Source: Massilia antarctica
Lineage (GTDB): Bacteria; Pseudomonadota; Gammaproteobacteria; Burkholderiales; Burkholderiaceae_D
Length of the DNA stretch: 64,000 nt
Direction of reading: 5' to 3'
Assembly (NCBI RefSeq): GCF_015689335.1
Contig: NZ_CP065053.1
Location: forward strand, 186,001 to 250,000
The translations under genes and the position numbers were made by a program. Under the pieces are notes generated by a model, which worked only from the letters and a program-made list of their open reading frames with translations, was not told the DNA's origin and made no database searches. This document shows positions 8,803-18,044 of this stretch, piece after piece (within the stretch, counting starts at the first letter, position 1; every line of letters starts with the position of its first letter).

Positions 8803-10323
8803 TTAACGCAGGTTGACCAGGGTCTGCAGCACCGAATCCTGGGTCTTGATGGTCTGCGCGTTGGCCTGGTACACCCGCTGCGCCGTGATCATGTTGACCA
8901 GTTCCGCCGTCAGGTCGACGTTGGAATTTTCCACCGCCGATGATTGCAGATTGCCGAGACTACCTGAATTGGGCGTGCCAAGCAGCGGCGCGCCCGAGGT
9001 CGGCGTCTGCGCCCACGCGTTGTTGCCCAGCGGTTGCAGTCCGTTCGGATTGGAAAAATTGGCCAGCACGACTTGTCCCAGCGGACGCGATTCGCCGTTG
9101 CTGTACTGCCCCAGGATGGTGCCGTCCGGACCGGTCGAGAAACGCTGCAGGCTGCCGGCCGTATAACCGTCCTGGCTCGACTTCTTTTCTTCCGTGGCAT
9201 CACCATACTGGGTCGAGCCGGCGAAATGCAAATCCATCGTGATCGTGGGCTGGGCGCCGGTCAGCGGGAACACCGGCAAGTCGATTTGCAGCGGCAGGGT
9301 CTGCGGTGCCATGGCGGCATTGCTCAGCACGCCGTTGGTGTCGAAATTGAGGTGACCGACACTCACCCCAGGCACCTTGACGGCGGCGGCGATCAGCTTG
9401 TCGATCTCGCCCGGCGTGATGCCGGGAATGCCGCCGGCGCTGGTGGCGGCGGTGGTAATGGCGGTCTGCTGGGCAGCGGTGGCGCCGGCGGTACCGGCGG
9501 CAGCGGCCACGGCGGCGCCGGCGGCGGTCGCGTAGGCAGCCGCAGCGGCGGCCATGTTACCCGGCGGTATGCTGGTGGCGGCGGTCTGGAAAGCGGTACG
9601 CGCCGTGCCGGAAGCGGCATCGGTCTGCGCGGCGGCGGCGACCGCCTGGTTGGTCATTTCCACCCCGTCCGAGCCGACGTACAGGTCCCATGAGCCGGGG
9701 CCGGTCTTGACATAGAAGGTCGACATCACGTGCGAATTGCCCAGGCTGTCGAACACGTCGATCGAAGTTTGCTTGTTGTAGGTTTCCGGATCGGCCGCAT
9801 TGAAGGGCACGGTCTTGGGCAGGGCGCTGCGCGAATCGAGGTTGAGCTGGGTATCGACGCGGGTCGTTTCCAGCGGACTCATGTCGCTATTGTCGATCTT
9901 CAGCGGAATCGGCGAACCGGTCAGGATATTGCCGGTGCTGCTGACCCCATACCCGGTCAGCTTGGCGCCCTGGGCATTGACCACGAAACCGTTCTTGTCG
10001 AGCGAGAACTGGCCATTGCGCGAATACTGGACGTCGCCGTTGACATCGGTGCGGAAAAAGCCGGCGCCGTTGATGGCGATGTCGAGCGGGTTGTTCGAGC
10101 TTTCGATATTGCCCTGGGTGAACTGCTGGGCGATCTGCGCCACTTTCACGCCGATACCGGCCTGGTTGCCGCCGGCGCCGTTGAGCGAATTGGCGTACAC
10201 GTCGGCAAACTGGGCCTGCGAACCCTTGAAACCGACGGTGCTGGCGTTGGCGATGTTATTGCCGATAACGTCGAGCGATTTGGCTGCGCCATTCAAGCCG
10301 CTAAGTCCTTGTTGAAACGACAT
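8803..10323 (-). CDS. flgE: Flagellar hook protein FlgE with an alanine-rich insertion
   Basis: A 506-residue protein with the hook N-terminus MSFQQGLSGLNGAAKSLDVI, NNIANASTVGFKGSQAQFAD, and the C-terminal signature VDLTAELVNMITAQRVYQAN. It polymerises into the flexible hook. Residues about 227-318 are a low-complexity stretch dominated by Ala with Thr and Gly, lying between the SWDLYVGSDG strand and the VGHLNFDTNGVLSN strand of the outer domain. That makes it about 100 residues longer than the enteric hook protein. flgD is 39 bp upstream. Confidence 0.95.
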   Translation of the reverse strand: MSFQQGLSGLNGAAKSLDVIGNNIANASTVGFKGSQAQFADVYANSLNGAGGNQAGIGVKVAQIAQQFTQGNIESSNNPLDIAINGAGFFRTDVNGDVQYSRNGQFSLDKNGFVVNAQGAKLTGYGVSSTGNILTGSPIPLKIDNSDMSPLETTRVDTQLNLDSRSALPKTVPFNAADPETYNKQTSIDVFDSLGNSHVMSTFYVKTGPGSWDLYVGSDGVEMTNQAVAAAAQTDAASGTARTAFQTAATSIPPGNMAAAAAAYATAAGAAVAAAAGTAGATAAQQTAITTAATSAGGIPGITPGEIDKLIAAAVKVPGVSVGHLNFDTNGVLSNAAMAPQTLPLQIDLPVFPLTGAQPTITMDLHFAGSTQYGDATEEKKSSQDGYTAGSLQRFSTGPDGTILGQYSNGESRPLGQVVLANFSNPNGLQPLGNNAWAQTPTSGAPLLGTPNSGSLGNLQSSAVENSNVDLTAELVNMITAQRVYQANAQTIKTQDSVLQTLVNLR

Positions 10324-10362
10324 GGTGTTTCTCCTAAATAGATTGAAGTAGTAGCGGCTTGC

Positions 10363-11076
10363 TTACAGAATTTGCTTGACGTCGGACATGGTCACGACGC
10401 CCCGCGAAGGCAGATTCAGTTTCACGCCATCCTTGGCGCTGGTGGTGACGCTGGCGACCGTGTCGAAGGACAGCGCCTTGGCATCCTTCAAGACTTCGCC
10501 ACCGCGCTCGGCGACGACGCGAATCAGGTAATTGCCATCCTTGAGGGCGATCGGTTTCCCGGCCGCGTCGAGTTTGGTCGGATCGACCACGCCATCCCAG
10601 GCGATCGGCAAGGTGCCGGCCGGCTGCTGGCCGAGGTCGATAGTCTGGATATCCTTGCCGGTCGTCGGATCGGTGATGATCAGCTGCACCTTGTCGGCCG
10701 CGCTGCCCACCTCCACCCCCATGATGCCCTTGCCGCCGGCCAGGGTCACGCCATTGCCGGCCACCAGCACGCCGTGGCCGATCAGGTTGGCGGCCTGCAT
10801 GCCTTCGGAAGCCTGGTAGCTCGACTTGAGCGTTTCCATGGTCGTGTTCAGCTTGTTGACTCCGGTCACCGTCGACAACTGGGCCAGCTGGCTGGTGATC
10901 TGGGCATTGTCGAGCGGATTCATCGGGTCCTGGTTCTTGAGCTGGGTAACCAGCAGGGTCATGAACTTGTCGGTATCGGCTTCGACGCTGCCTTCGGCCG
11001 CCTTGGGCTTCTTGGGATTGACGGCGTTGAGCAAGTCTTGCGACATCACGGGTGCATTCGAACTAACGGTTGCCAT
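10363..11076 (-). CDS. flgD: Flagellar hook cap (scaffolding) protein FlgD
   Basis: This 237-residue protein contains the conserved DTDKFMTLLVTQLKNQDPMN-PLDN motif near residue 35-55, followed by the QITSQLAQLSTVTGVNKLN helix. The C-terminal half has the FlgD tudor/FnIII-like fold pattern (GAGKPIALKDGNYLIRVVA). FlgD caps the growing hook and is required for FlgE polymerisation. It follows flgC by 14 bp and precedes flgE by 39 bp. Confidence 0.96.
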   Translation of the reverse strand: MATVSSNAPVMSQDLLNAVNPKKPKAAEGSVEADTDKFMTLLVTQLKNQDPMNPLDNAQITSQLAQLSTVTGVNKLNTTMETLKSSYQASEGMQAANLIGHGVLVAGNGVTLAGGKGIMGVEVGSAADKVQLIITDPTTGKDIQTIDLGQQPAGTLPIAWDGVVDPTKLDAAGKPIALKDGNYLIRVVAERGGEVLKDAKALSFDTVASVTTSAKDGVKLNLPSRGVVTMSDVKQIL

Positions 11077-11090
11077 GGCGGTTTCTCAGG

Positions 11091-11492
11091 TTATTGACCG
11101 AGGGTCAAGGTTTTCATCAACAACGACTTGGCCGCGTTCATGGTTTCGACGTTGGTCTGGTAAGAACGGGAAGCCGACAGCATGTTGACCATCTCGTCGA
11201 CCACGTTTACGTTCGGCATGGCCACATACCCTTTTTCGTCGGCCATCGGATGCTTGGGGTCGTACACCATCTTGAGCGGGGAAGGATCTTCGATCACTTC
11301 GCGCACCTTGACCCCGGTTCCGCCGCCGTCGGTCGGGACCGCCTCGAACACGACTTGCTTGGCGCGGTAGGCCTCGCCGCTGGCGCTGGTGGCGCTGTCG
11401 GCATTGGCCAGGTTGCTGGCGGTGGCATTGAGGCGCTGGGCCTGGGCGCTCATGGCCGAGCCGGATACATTGAAGATATTAAATAGCGACAT
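11091..11492 (-). CDS. flgC: Flagellar proximal rod protein FlgC
   Basis: A 133-residue protein starting [20 protein letters not shown] with [20 protein letters not shown] and the family motif [20 protein letters not shown] near residues 85-105. It ends with the [20 protein letters not shown] helix. It forms part of the proximal rod with FlgB and FlgF. Only 2 bp separate it from flgB, showing tight coupling. Confidence 0.97.
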   Translation of the reverse strand: MSLFNIFNVSGSAMSAQAQRLNATASNLANADSATSASGEAYRAKQVVFEAVPTDGGGTGVKVREVIEDPSPLKMVYDPKHPMADEKGYVAMPNVNVVDEMVNMLSASRSYQTNVETMNAAKSLLMKTLTLGQ

Positions 11493-11494
11493 GA

Positions 11495-11917
11495 TTACTG
11501 GCCTCCCTGGATCGCCGCGATCATGCCGCGGATTTGCATATTGATCATCGTGACCCCGGCTTCGTAGCGCAGGGAGTTGTCGGCGAACTGGTTGCGCTCG
11601 ACATCCATGTCGACCGTGTTGCCGTCGACCGCGCCCTGGGCCGGGGTGCGGTACAGTAGCGGGCTGCCGTTGGCCAGCAGATCGCCCTTGGCAACCCCGC
11701 TCGCCAGATGGGCCGCGGCGGTTTGCTTGAGCACACCAGCCGGCGGGGTGCTCTTGGCCAGCGCGCCCTGCAGGGCGCTGGCGAAGTCGATATCGCGCGC
11801 CTTGTAGTTAGGCGTGTCTGCATTCGCGATGTTTGACGCCAGCAATTCCTGGCGTTGCGAGCGCAGGCTCAGGGCCGTCTCGTTAAAGCGCATGTAATCG
11901 TCGAGTTTGCCAATCAT
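11495..11917 (-). CDS. flgB: Flagellar proximal rod protein FlgB
   Basis: This 140-residue protein begins [20 protein letters not shown] and carries [20 protein letters not shown], the FlgB signature. It ends with the helix [20 protein letters not shown]. It is the most proximal rod component, next to FliE. The start at 11917 is chosen over an upstream ATG at 11986 because GCGGAG lies just upstream and family homology begins there. It is the first gene of the leftward flg run and is divergent from flgA with 183 bp between the starts. Confidence 0.95.
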   Translation of the reverse strand: MIGKLDDYMRFNETALSLRSQRQELLASNIANADTPNYKARDIDFASALQGALAKSTPPAGVLKQTAAAHLASGVAKGDLLANGSPLLYRTPAQGAVDGNTVDMDVERNQFADNSLRYEAGVTMINMQIRGMIAAIQGGQ

Positions 11918-12100
11918 GTCGTGCTCCGCATCTGTCGACTGCCCCCGGGTTGGCGGCACTGTACTGGTGATGACAGGATGAATCATACGGGCCGTATTGC
12001 CGGCCCAATCGAACGATCAGGAACACCAAAACACGGCTATTCAGGCGTTCGGCGACGTCGGATGAAGCCTATGATGCTCTCATTCCTGAAAGCAATCACT

Positions 12101-12820
12101 ATGAAAATTCACTTCATTTCTGTCCTCTTGCTTGCCGCGCAATGTTGCCTAACGCCAATAGTCGCCGCGCAGCCCGCCGCCGCCCCGGCGCTGGCGCTGC
12201 AAGATCCGGCCGTGCTCAAGAGCGTGGCCGAACAGTTCCTGCAAGCCCAGAGCGCGGCGCTGGCGGGGGAAGTGACGGTCACGGTCGGCCCCATCAATCA
12301 ACGCATGAGCATCGCTTCCTGCCCGGCGCCGCAGGCATTCCAGCAGCCGGGCGCGCGCACCTGGGGAAAAACCACGGTCGGCGTGCGCTGCACCGCGCCG
12401 GTCGCGTGGACGGTGTATATTCAGGCACAGGTGAGCGTGGTGACCGATTACGTGGCCACCTCGGTGCCGCTGGCACAAGGTCAAACAATTGAACAATCGC
12501 AATTGGTGTTGCTACGAGGCGACATTTCAGCGATGCCGAATGGAATCGTCACCAACATGGCGCAAGCTGTCGGACGCACCAGCACGGTCTCCCTGGCCTC
12601 GGGTACGCCCTTGCGGCTCGATACCTTGCGCGGCAAGCAGGTGGTGCAGCAGGGACAGCTGGTCAGGGTGGTATCGAGCGGCAACGGGTTCCGGGTATCG
12701 GCCGAAGCGCGCGCGATCGGCAACGCCAGCGATGGCCAGGTGGTCCAGGTCAGGACCCCGGCCGGCGCCATACTCAGCGGTGTGGCCAAGGCGGGCGGGC
12801 TGGTCGAGGTGGTGTTTTAG
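12101..12820 (+). CDS. flgA: Flagellar P-ring assembly chaperone FlgA
   Basis: A 239-residue protein starting MKIHFISVLLLAAQCCLTP with a Sec signal peptide ending near IVAAQPAAA. The C-terminal SAF domain has the typical VRVVSSGNGFRVSAEARAIG and GQVVQVRTPAGAILSG segments. It works in the periplasm as chaperone for FlgI P-ring assembly. Two in-frame ATGs upstream (12062 and 12071) are possible starts; none of the three has a strong ribosome site, and 12101 gives the cleanest signal peptide. It is divergent from flgB and followed by flgM after 107 bp. Confidence 0.92.
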   Translation: MKIHFISVLLLAAQCCLTPIVAAQPAAAPALALQDPAVLKSVAEQFLQAQSAALAGEVTVTVGPINQRMSIASCPAPQAFQQPGARTWGKTTVGVRCTAPVAWTVYIQAQVSVVTDYVATSVPLAQGQTIEQSQLVLLRGDISAMPNGIVTNMAQAVGRTSTVSLASGTPLRLDTLRGKQVVQQGQLVRVVSSGNGFRVSAEARAIGNASDGQVVQVRTPAGAILSGVAKAGGLVEVVF

Positions 12821-12850
12821 GGGGGAGTAGAAACTCGTGCCGGAAAGCGC

Positions 12851-12877
12851 TAAAGTTTACGACGCGAGCGCCGTTAC
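12851..12877 (+). promoter_or_regulatory. Sigma-28 (FliA) promoter upstream of flgM
   Basis: TAAAGTTT is followed after 11 bases by GCCGTTAC, against the sigma-28 consensus TAAAGTTT-N11-GCCGATAA (8/8 and 6/8 matches). It ends 50 bp before the flgM start. A FliA-dependent promoter for flgM(N) is the classical arrangement that gives anti-sigma feedback. Confidence 0.8.
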
Positions 12878-12927
12878 TTACGCAGACCCTGGAGGTTTTA
12901 CCGCTCCGCCCAGAGAAGGATGATACT

Positions 12928-13233
12928 GTGAAAATTAACGATACCCTAAAGAGCAACCCCGGCCTGCCGGCGGCCAGTACGCCCGCGGCCAATGCCAAGA
13001 ATGCCGAAAAAGCCAGCAGCAGCGCGCCCGCCAGTACGGACAGCGTCAAGCTGTCCTCGCAGGGCCAGGCCATGGCCAGCGCGGTGGGCAACAGCAATGG
13101 CGTGTTCGACACCAAGAAAGTCGAGCGCATCAAGCTGGCGATTGCCGACGGCCAGTTCCAGGTCAATTCCGAGAAAGTCGCGGATGGCTTGCTGGACACC
13201 GTGCGCGACCTGCTGCATTCCCGAAAACGCTAA
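12928..13233 (+). CDS. flgM: Anti-sigma-28 factor FlgM
   Basis: This 101-residue protein starts with GTG (MKINDTLKS) behind a good AGAAGGA ribosome site. The N-terminal half is Ala/Ser-rich and probably disordered. The C-terminal half (DTKKVERIKLAIADGQFQVN, then SEKVADGLLDTVRDLL) is the FliA-binding FlgM domain. It holds FliA inactive until the hook is complete, then is exported. A sigma-28 promoter lies just upstream, and flgN follows after 30 bp. Confidence 0.95.
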   Translation: MKINDTLKSNPGLPAASTPAANAKNAEKASSSAPASTDSVKLSSQGQAMASAVGNSNGVFDTKKVERIKLAIADGQFQVNSEKVADGLLDTVRDLLHSRKR

Positions 13234-13263
13234 CCGCGCCGGTTTTCCGGCGATACCACGACC

Positions 13264-13731
13264 ATGTCCACTGCCAGCCCGAGCACAACCCTGCCGCAGG
13301 AACTTGCCTTGATCACTTCCGTGCTGGAATTGATGAAGCAGGAACAGCAACTGCTGGTCAGCGCCGACACGGCCGGCCTGGCCGAGCTGACCCCGCGCAA
13401 GGCGCAGGTGGTGGTCGACATCACGGCGCTGGCGCAGCAGCGCTACCAGCGCCTGGCGGCGGCCGGCTTTGCGGCGGACGACAGCGGCATGCAGACATGG
13501 GTCGACAGCCATGCGGAGGCATTGCCGGGCTGGCAAGCGCTGCTGGACGTGACGCGCGAAGCCAAGGAACTGAACCGCATCAACGGCATGCTGATCAACA
13601 AGCAACTGTCGCACACCCAAAGCCTGATCAACGCCATGCGCACGCCCACCAGCGGCGGCGAAGCGGCCGTGTACGGCCCGCGCGGCCAAGCCACGCCCAC
13701 CGGGCCCTCGAAGCGCTACGTGGTCGGTTAG
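13264..13731 (+). CDS. flgN: FlgN-type export chaperone for FlgK/FlgL
   Basis: A 155-residue mostly helical protein with the FlgN pattern: an N-terminal helix LITSVLELMKQEQQLLVSAD, then LAELTPRKAQVVVDITALAQ and a C-terminal ELNRINGMLINKQLSHTQSL segment that corresponds to the substrate-binding region. It should keep the junction proteins unfolded for export. It lies directly after flgM, the usual flgMN operon. The final 30 residues (Gly/Thr/Pro-rich) look unstructured. Confidence 0.9.
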   Translation: MSTASPSTTLPQELALITSVLELMKQEQQLLVSADTAGLAELTPRKAQVVVDITALAQQRYQRLAAAGFAADDSGMQTWVDSHAEALPGWQALLDVTREAKELNRINGMLINKQLSHTQSLINAMRTPTSGGEAAVYGPRGQATPTGPSKRYVVG

Positions 13732-13763
13732 TCCCTTCCCTTTAAGCCGCTCCCTGCTCCCTC

Positions 13764-14609
13764 ATGTTCCCCGATCGCGGCTGTGCCTGCCTGTTTGCAG
13801 CGCTGCTGCTATCGCCGCCGGTGTGGGGCGCCGCTCCCGCCAGCGCCAGCGCGCGCGAGCACGGCCCGACCTTGCGCCTGTGCGTCGATGAACGCTCCCA
13901 CCTGCCCTTCATCACCTCCGATGGCAAGGGAACGGCGGGCGAATTGATCCGCCTGGCGGCCAGGGAAAGCGGCGTGCAGGTGGTGTTTTATGGCGCGCCG
14001 GTGACACGCTGCCGCGAAGAAATTCGGGCCGGCGTGGCGGACGGCTTCCCGACCGCCCCCTACACTCCTTCCCTGCTCCCTTTCATGTCGTTTCCCATGC
14101 GTGCGGGCGTACCGGACGGCGCGCGCGCGGTCATGGTGGCGCGCGCGATGGTGTTTCGCCGCAAGGGCAGCGCGGTGGGTTGGAACGGCGAGCGGTTTAC
14201 CGACCGGACCTTGCCCGTTCTGGTGCCGTTCGGCTCGGTCCTGCTGGTCGACCGCTTGCGGGCCATGGGTGTGCCGATGGATGACAAGGGCAAGACACTG
14301 GACCTGATCTTTTCGAAACTGGCCGCGCAGCGCGGCGATGTGGCCATTGGCGCCGAATTCAGCGGCCTGGACCACCTCGCCGAACCCCGTTTCGCCGATC
14401 AGCTCGAGATGCTGCCGCTGCCGTTTTCGCAAGAATCGTATTTTCTTGGCATCTCGAGCGCCTGGTACGGGGCCCACGCCGCCGAGGTCGAGCGCCTGTG
14501 GGATGCCATCGGGCGGATCGGCAAATCCGCCGCTTACCAGGATTTTTACCGGAAAGCGGTGAGCGACGCCACGCGCTTGCGCGACGCCGGGCTTGAAACG
14601 GTACAGTGA
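13764..14609 (+). CDS. Periplasmic solute-binding-like protein (SBP_bac_3 type)
   Basis: This 281-residue protein has an N-terminal signal peptide (CLFAALLLSPPVWGAAPASA) and then the amino-acid-binding-protein pattern: LRLCVDERSHLPFITSDGKG, a helix GELIRLAARESGVQVVF and RCREEIRAGVADGFPTAPYT. No transporter permease or ATPase is next to it, so it may be an orphan receptor rather than an ABC component; such proteins are common in betaproteobacteria. It follows flgN by 32 bp, but functional linkage to flagella is not shown. The ligand is unknown. Confidence 0.8.
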   Translation: MFPDRGCACLFAALLLSPPVWGAAPASASAREHGPTLRLCVDERSHLPFITSDGKGTAGELIRLAARESGVQVVFYGAPVTRCREEIRAGVADGFPTAPYTPSLLPFMSFPMRAGVPDGARAVMVARAMVFRRKGSAVGWNGERFTDRTLPVLVPFGSVLLVDRLRAMGVPMDDKGKTLDLIFSKLAAQRGDVAIGAEFSGLDHLAEPRFADQLEMLPLPFSQESYFLGISSAWYGAHAAEVERLWDAIGRIGKSAAYQDFYRKAVSDATRLRDAGLETVQ

Positions 14610-14679
14610 AGCCTTGCCTGCATCACCAAGCTGCGCATCAACACCTTGCCGGGATGGGGAAGCCTGCGCTATTTCCCGT

Positions 14680-16545
14680 TCATGGAAAGGCCGGACTTTG
14701 GTGCACAACCTTGCCGCCGACCACCGTCTGCAACACCTTGATGTCGGCGATCTCTTCATCCGGAATCTGGAAGAAATTACGGTCCAGCACGATCAAATCG
14801 GCCAGCTTGCCCACTTCCAGCGAACCCACCTGCCCTTCCTGGCGCAAGGTATAGGCGGCATTCATGGTGGCCGCACGCAACACGGCGGCGCGCGGCATGC
14901 CCGGCGCCGGGCCGAGTTTACCCGCGAACTCGGGACCGGCCGACGGCGCATTGGTGCGGGTCACCCCCACCTTGAGCGCGAACCATTCGTCGAGCGGATC
15001 GACCGGCCAGTCGCTGCCGAACACCACGCGCGCGCCGGCGTCGAGCAGCAGCGACTGCGGTTCGAGAATCGCGTAGCGCTGCGGACCCAGATAATCCTTT
15101 AGCCCGGCCACCGTATCCGGCGCAGGCTTACCCCACTGAAATGACAGCACGGCGCTCGCATCGAGCGCGGCAAAGCGGCCAAAATCGGCCGGATCGACAA
15201 TTTCGGCATGCGCCAGGGCCGGACGCGCATCCTTGCCGGCAGGTGTGGCGCGCAAGGCCTCGACGGCGTCGAGCGTTTCGCGCACGGCGCCGTCGCCATC
15301 CACATGGACGTGGGCATCGATGCCGGCCGTAGCCAGCCCGATGACGATGGCTTTGAGCGCGGCGGGCGGGAAATAGGTCGGCGGCCCCTTGCTGTCGCCC
15401 GGCACCCAGTGCGGATGCTGCGGCGTGCCGCGGTCCACATAATAGGGCGCCAGCATGGTGCCGGTCAGGGCCGGCGCGGCGATCACGCCATCCATATAGA
15501 GCTTGGCGTGGCGCACGCGCATGGAGGGAGCGACGCCGTTCTTGTCCTGGTGATAGCGCCTGACCATCTTGAGCACGGACGCAAGCGCGCGGGCCGGATC
15601 GGCGCCGTCTTCTGTCGCCACTTCGGCCGCGAAATGGGCGCGCGCGCTCAGCTTGCCCTGGCGCTCGATGGCGGCAAAAGCGGTGAAGATTTCCTGGTCA
15701 CTGCTGGCGTCGAAAAAACTCGTCACGCCCTGGCGCCCCAGCGCTTGCATGGCGAAGGTGGCGGCGCTGATGTTTTCGGCCGGGGTGGTCTTCGGCAGCA
15801 GCTTGTCGACCAGCTCCATGGCCGCGTCTTCCAGCAGCCCGGTCGGCTCGCCGGCGGCGTCGCGCACAATCTTGCCGGTAGCCGGATTGGGTGTTGCCCG
15901 CGTGATGCCGGCCACTTCCAGGCCACGCATATTGACCAGGTTGGAGTGGCCGAACGAGGAACGCACCACGACCGGGCGCGCGGTGTTGATCGTATCGAGC
16001 GTGGCGTGGGTGGTTTCCACCCCGGCCGGCAGCATGCCTTGCTCGAACCAGTTCACCACCTGCAGCCATTCCTTGACGCCTTTGCTACGGCCTTCCTTGT
16101 CGACGCAGGCCTGGATACGCGCCTGGAACTGGGGCACGGTCAGCGCTTCGTAGTTCAGATTGCAGTGCAGCAGGCGCTTGCCGCCGGACAGGGGATGCAT
16201 GTGGGCATCGATCAGGCCGGGCATGAGCATGCGTCCCTGCAAGTCGATAATGCGGGTGCGCTTGCCGGCCAGGCGGGCGGCGCCGGTATTGTCGCCCACG
16301 TAGACGATGCGCCCGGCGCGCACGGCCAGGGCTTGCTGCACGCTGTCACCGGCATCCACGGTATAGACATAGCCGTTACGGTAAATGGTGTCGGCTGCCC
16401 CGGCGACGGCGCGCGGCGCGCCTGCGTGAACGCCGGACCAGGCGCACGCCAGTGCCAATGCGGCGGCGCGCTTTCTCCAGACAAGCACAGCGTGCGGCGC
16501 GCGTATGGCGCCACCCGGCAGCCGGCAGTTCTTGTTCGTCATCAT
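14680..16545 (-). CDS. Secreted amidohydrolase (YtcJ-like, amidohydrolase 3 family)
   Basis: A 621-residue protein with a long positively charged N-terminus and hydrophobic core (AAALALACAWSGVHAGAPRA) acting as signal peptide. TIYRNGYVYTVD and the metal-binding GLIDAHMHPLSGG (H-x-H) identify the metal-dependent amidohydrolase barrel. Later motifs are HVHVDGDGAVRETLDAVEAL, LAHAEIVD and VFGSDWPVDPL, the last supplying the catalytic Asp. It ends with the composite beta domain (LEVGKLADLIVLDRNFFQIP). The substrate cannot be deduced. AAAGGGGAAA precedes the tandem ATG pair at the start. It converges with the SBP gene on the plus strand. Confidence 0.88.
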   Translation of the reverse strand: MMTNKNCRLPGGAIRAPHAVLVWRKRAAALALACAWSGVHAGAPRAVAGAADTIYRNGYVYTVDAGDSVQQALAVRAGRIVYVGDNTGAARLAGKRTRIIDLQGRMLMPGLIDAHMHPLSGGKRLLHCNLNYEALTVPQFQARIQACVDKEGRSKGVKEWLQVVNWFEQGMLPAGVETTHATLDTINTARPVVVRSSFGHSNLVNMRGLEVAGITRATPNPATGKIVRDAAGEPTGLLEDAAMELVDKLLPKTTPAENISAATFAMQALGRQGVTSFFDASSDQEIFTAFAAIERQGKLSARAHFAAEVATEDGADPARALASVLKMVRRYHQDKNGVAPSMRVRHAKLYMDGVIAAPALTGTMLAPYYVDRGTPQHPHWVPGDSKGPPTYFPPAALKAIVIGLATAGIDAHVHVDGDGAVRETLDAVEALRATPAGKDARPALAHAEIVDPADFGRFAALDASAVLSFQWGKPAPDTVAGLKDYLGPQRYAILEPQSLLLDAGARVVFGSDWPVDPLDEWFALKVGVTRTNAPSAGPEFAGKLGPAPGMPRAAVLRAATMNAAYTLRQEGQVGSLEVGKLADLIVLDRNFFQIPDEEIADIKVLQTVVGGKVVHQSPAFP

Positions 16546-16866
16546 TTTCCCCTTTGCTCAGTTCACACCATGCGCCACGGCGCCCGCATACCCACTTGCC
16601 CGCAGCATGGGACAGCCACGCCAAAATTTAACATTATTGTTAAATATCGATTGAAATTTTTTCCCGCAACAAGCTTGATTTCATTGAGGGAATTGTGCGA
16701 AAGCACATTCTTTTGATAATAACAATGATACGTTCAGAATTTGCCAGAAGTACACAATTACCGATGAATATGTATGTCCTGTGCCGGTTCCCCGTGTAAC
16801 GATGGGTTGTTGAGGCCGCTTTTGGCCCGGCACTCAGAACAAGCACATTCACTCACGGAGAACTGT
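16546..16866. other. Divergent promoter region, AT-rich, between amidohydrolase and M35 peptidase genes
   Basis: No gene is supported in these 321 bp. Bases about 16620-16780 are clearly richer in A+T than the surroundings, as expected for promoters of both divergent genes. A perfect 8-bp inverted repeat with a 4-bp spacer (ATTTAACA / TGTTAAAT) lies at 16626-16645 and could be an operator. No regulator gene is adjacent. Confidence 0.5.
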
Positions 16867-17964
16867 ATGAACTGGAATCACTTGGTAAAAGCAAGCGTCG
16901 GTATCGTAGCAGCAGCAGCTTGCCTGGTAGCACAGGCAGGGTCGAACGGGGTGACTGTCAGCCTGACGCCGGAAAAAGCGTCGCTCGGCAAGGAAGACGA
17001 TGTCGTCATGCGCGTCACCATCACCAACACCTCATCCAAGCCGCAATACGTGCTCAAGTGGCACACGCCGTTTGCCGGGGTCGAAGATCACCTGTTCGAC
17101 GTCACCCGCGACGGCGTGGCCGTGCCTTACCAGGGCCGCCATTACAAGCGCCCTGCCCCGACCGCCAAGGATTACTACCTGCTCAAGCCGGGCGCCTCGC
17201 ACACGTCCAAGGTCGAGCTGTCGGCGCTGTACGACATGAGCGTGACGGGCGACTACGCGGTGCGCTACCACGCCGCCTCGCTCAACCTGTTCAATTCTCC
17301 GCCGGACGGCAACAGCATGACCATGAGCACCGAACGCGAGATCGGCGAGATCGAATCGGCGCCGGTATCGTTGTGGATTGACGGACGGCTCGACCGCGGC
17401 ACGGTGGCAGCCGATCCGGTCGAACTGGCGTCCCGGCAGCAACAGGCGGGAACGGCCGGCATTTCGTTCTCCAGCTGCAGCTCAGGGCAGCAAAGCTCGA
17501 TCAATTCGGCCATCTCGGCGGCCAAGACCATGGCCAACAGCGGCGTTACCTACCTCAACGGCAACCTGCAAGGCAAGCGCTACACGAAATGGTTCGGCGC
17601 GAACAACTCGAGTCGCTACTCGACCGTGAAGACGCACTATGCCAACATCAAGAATGCGCTCGACACCAAGCCGATCGTGGTCGATTGCAGCTGCAAGGAA
17701 TCCTACTACGCCTATGTGTATCCGACGCAGCCGTACAAGATCTACGTCTGCAACGCCTTCTGGTCGGCTCCAACGTCGGGCACTGATTCCAAGGGCGGCA
17801 CCCTGGTGCATGAGCTGAGCCACTTCAACGTGGTCGGCTCGACCGATGACTGGGCGTACGGCCAGTCGGCCGCCGCCAGCCTGGCGATCAGCAATCCGAC
17901 CAAAGCCATCGACAATGCCGATTCGCACGAATATTTCGGCGAAAACACCCCGTCGCTGCCGTAA
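16867..17964 (+). CDS. Secreted M35-family (deuterolysin/peptidyl-Lys type) metallopeptidase
   Basis: This 365-residue protein has a signal peptide (SVGIVAAAACLVAQAGS), an N-terminal beta-rich domain (about 25-190) and a catalytic C-terminal domain. Zinc ligands are visible as H315-E-L-S-H319 followed by STDDWAYG, the aspzincin pattern G/S-T-x-D-x-x-Y-G with Asp328 as third ligand. The tail DSHEYFGEN is also typical of the peptidyl-Lys metalloendopeptidase branch. The product should be a secreted zinc endopeptidase, perhaps with Lys specificity. GGAG precedes the ATG. It ends in a strong terminator. The next gene on the opposite strand is a paralogue of its N-terminal domain. Confidence 0.9.
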   Translation: MNWNHLVKASVGIVAAAACLVAQAGSNGVTVSLTPEKASLGKEDDVVMRVTITNTSSKPQYVLKWHTPFAGVEDHLFDVTRDGVAVPYQGRHYKRPAPTAKDYYLLKPGASHTSKVELSALYDMSVTGDYAVRYHAASLNLFNSPPDGNSMTMSTEREIGEIESAPVSLWIDGRLDRGTVAADPVELASRQQQAGTAGISFSSCSSGQQSSINSAISAAKTMANSGVTYLNGNLQGKRYTKWFGANNSSRYSTVKTHYANIKNALDTKPIVVDCSCKESYYAYVYPTQPYKIYVCNAFWSAPTSGTDSKGGTLVHELSHFNVVGSTDDWAYGQSAAASLAISNPTKAIDNADSHEYFGENTPSLP

Positions 17965-17980
17965 GCGAGCGACCTGCAAA

Positions 17981-18017
17981 AACAGCCTGGCAGCGCGAGC
18001 GGCCAGGCTGTTTTTTT
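17981..18017 (+). terminator. Intrinsic terminator after the M35 peptidase gene
   Basis: A perfect 11-bp stem (AACAGCCTGGC / GCCAGGCTGTT) with a 10-nt loop is followed by a T-run, 16 bp after the peptidase stop codon. This is a textbook Rho-independent terminator. Confidence 0.93.
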
Positions 18018-18044
18018 ATGGTTCGCAGGCCTCCCCCCGCATTC

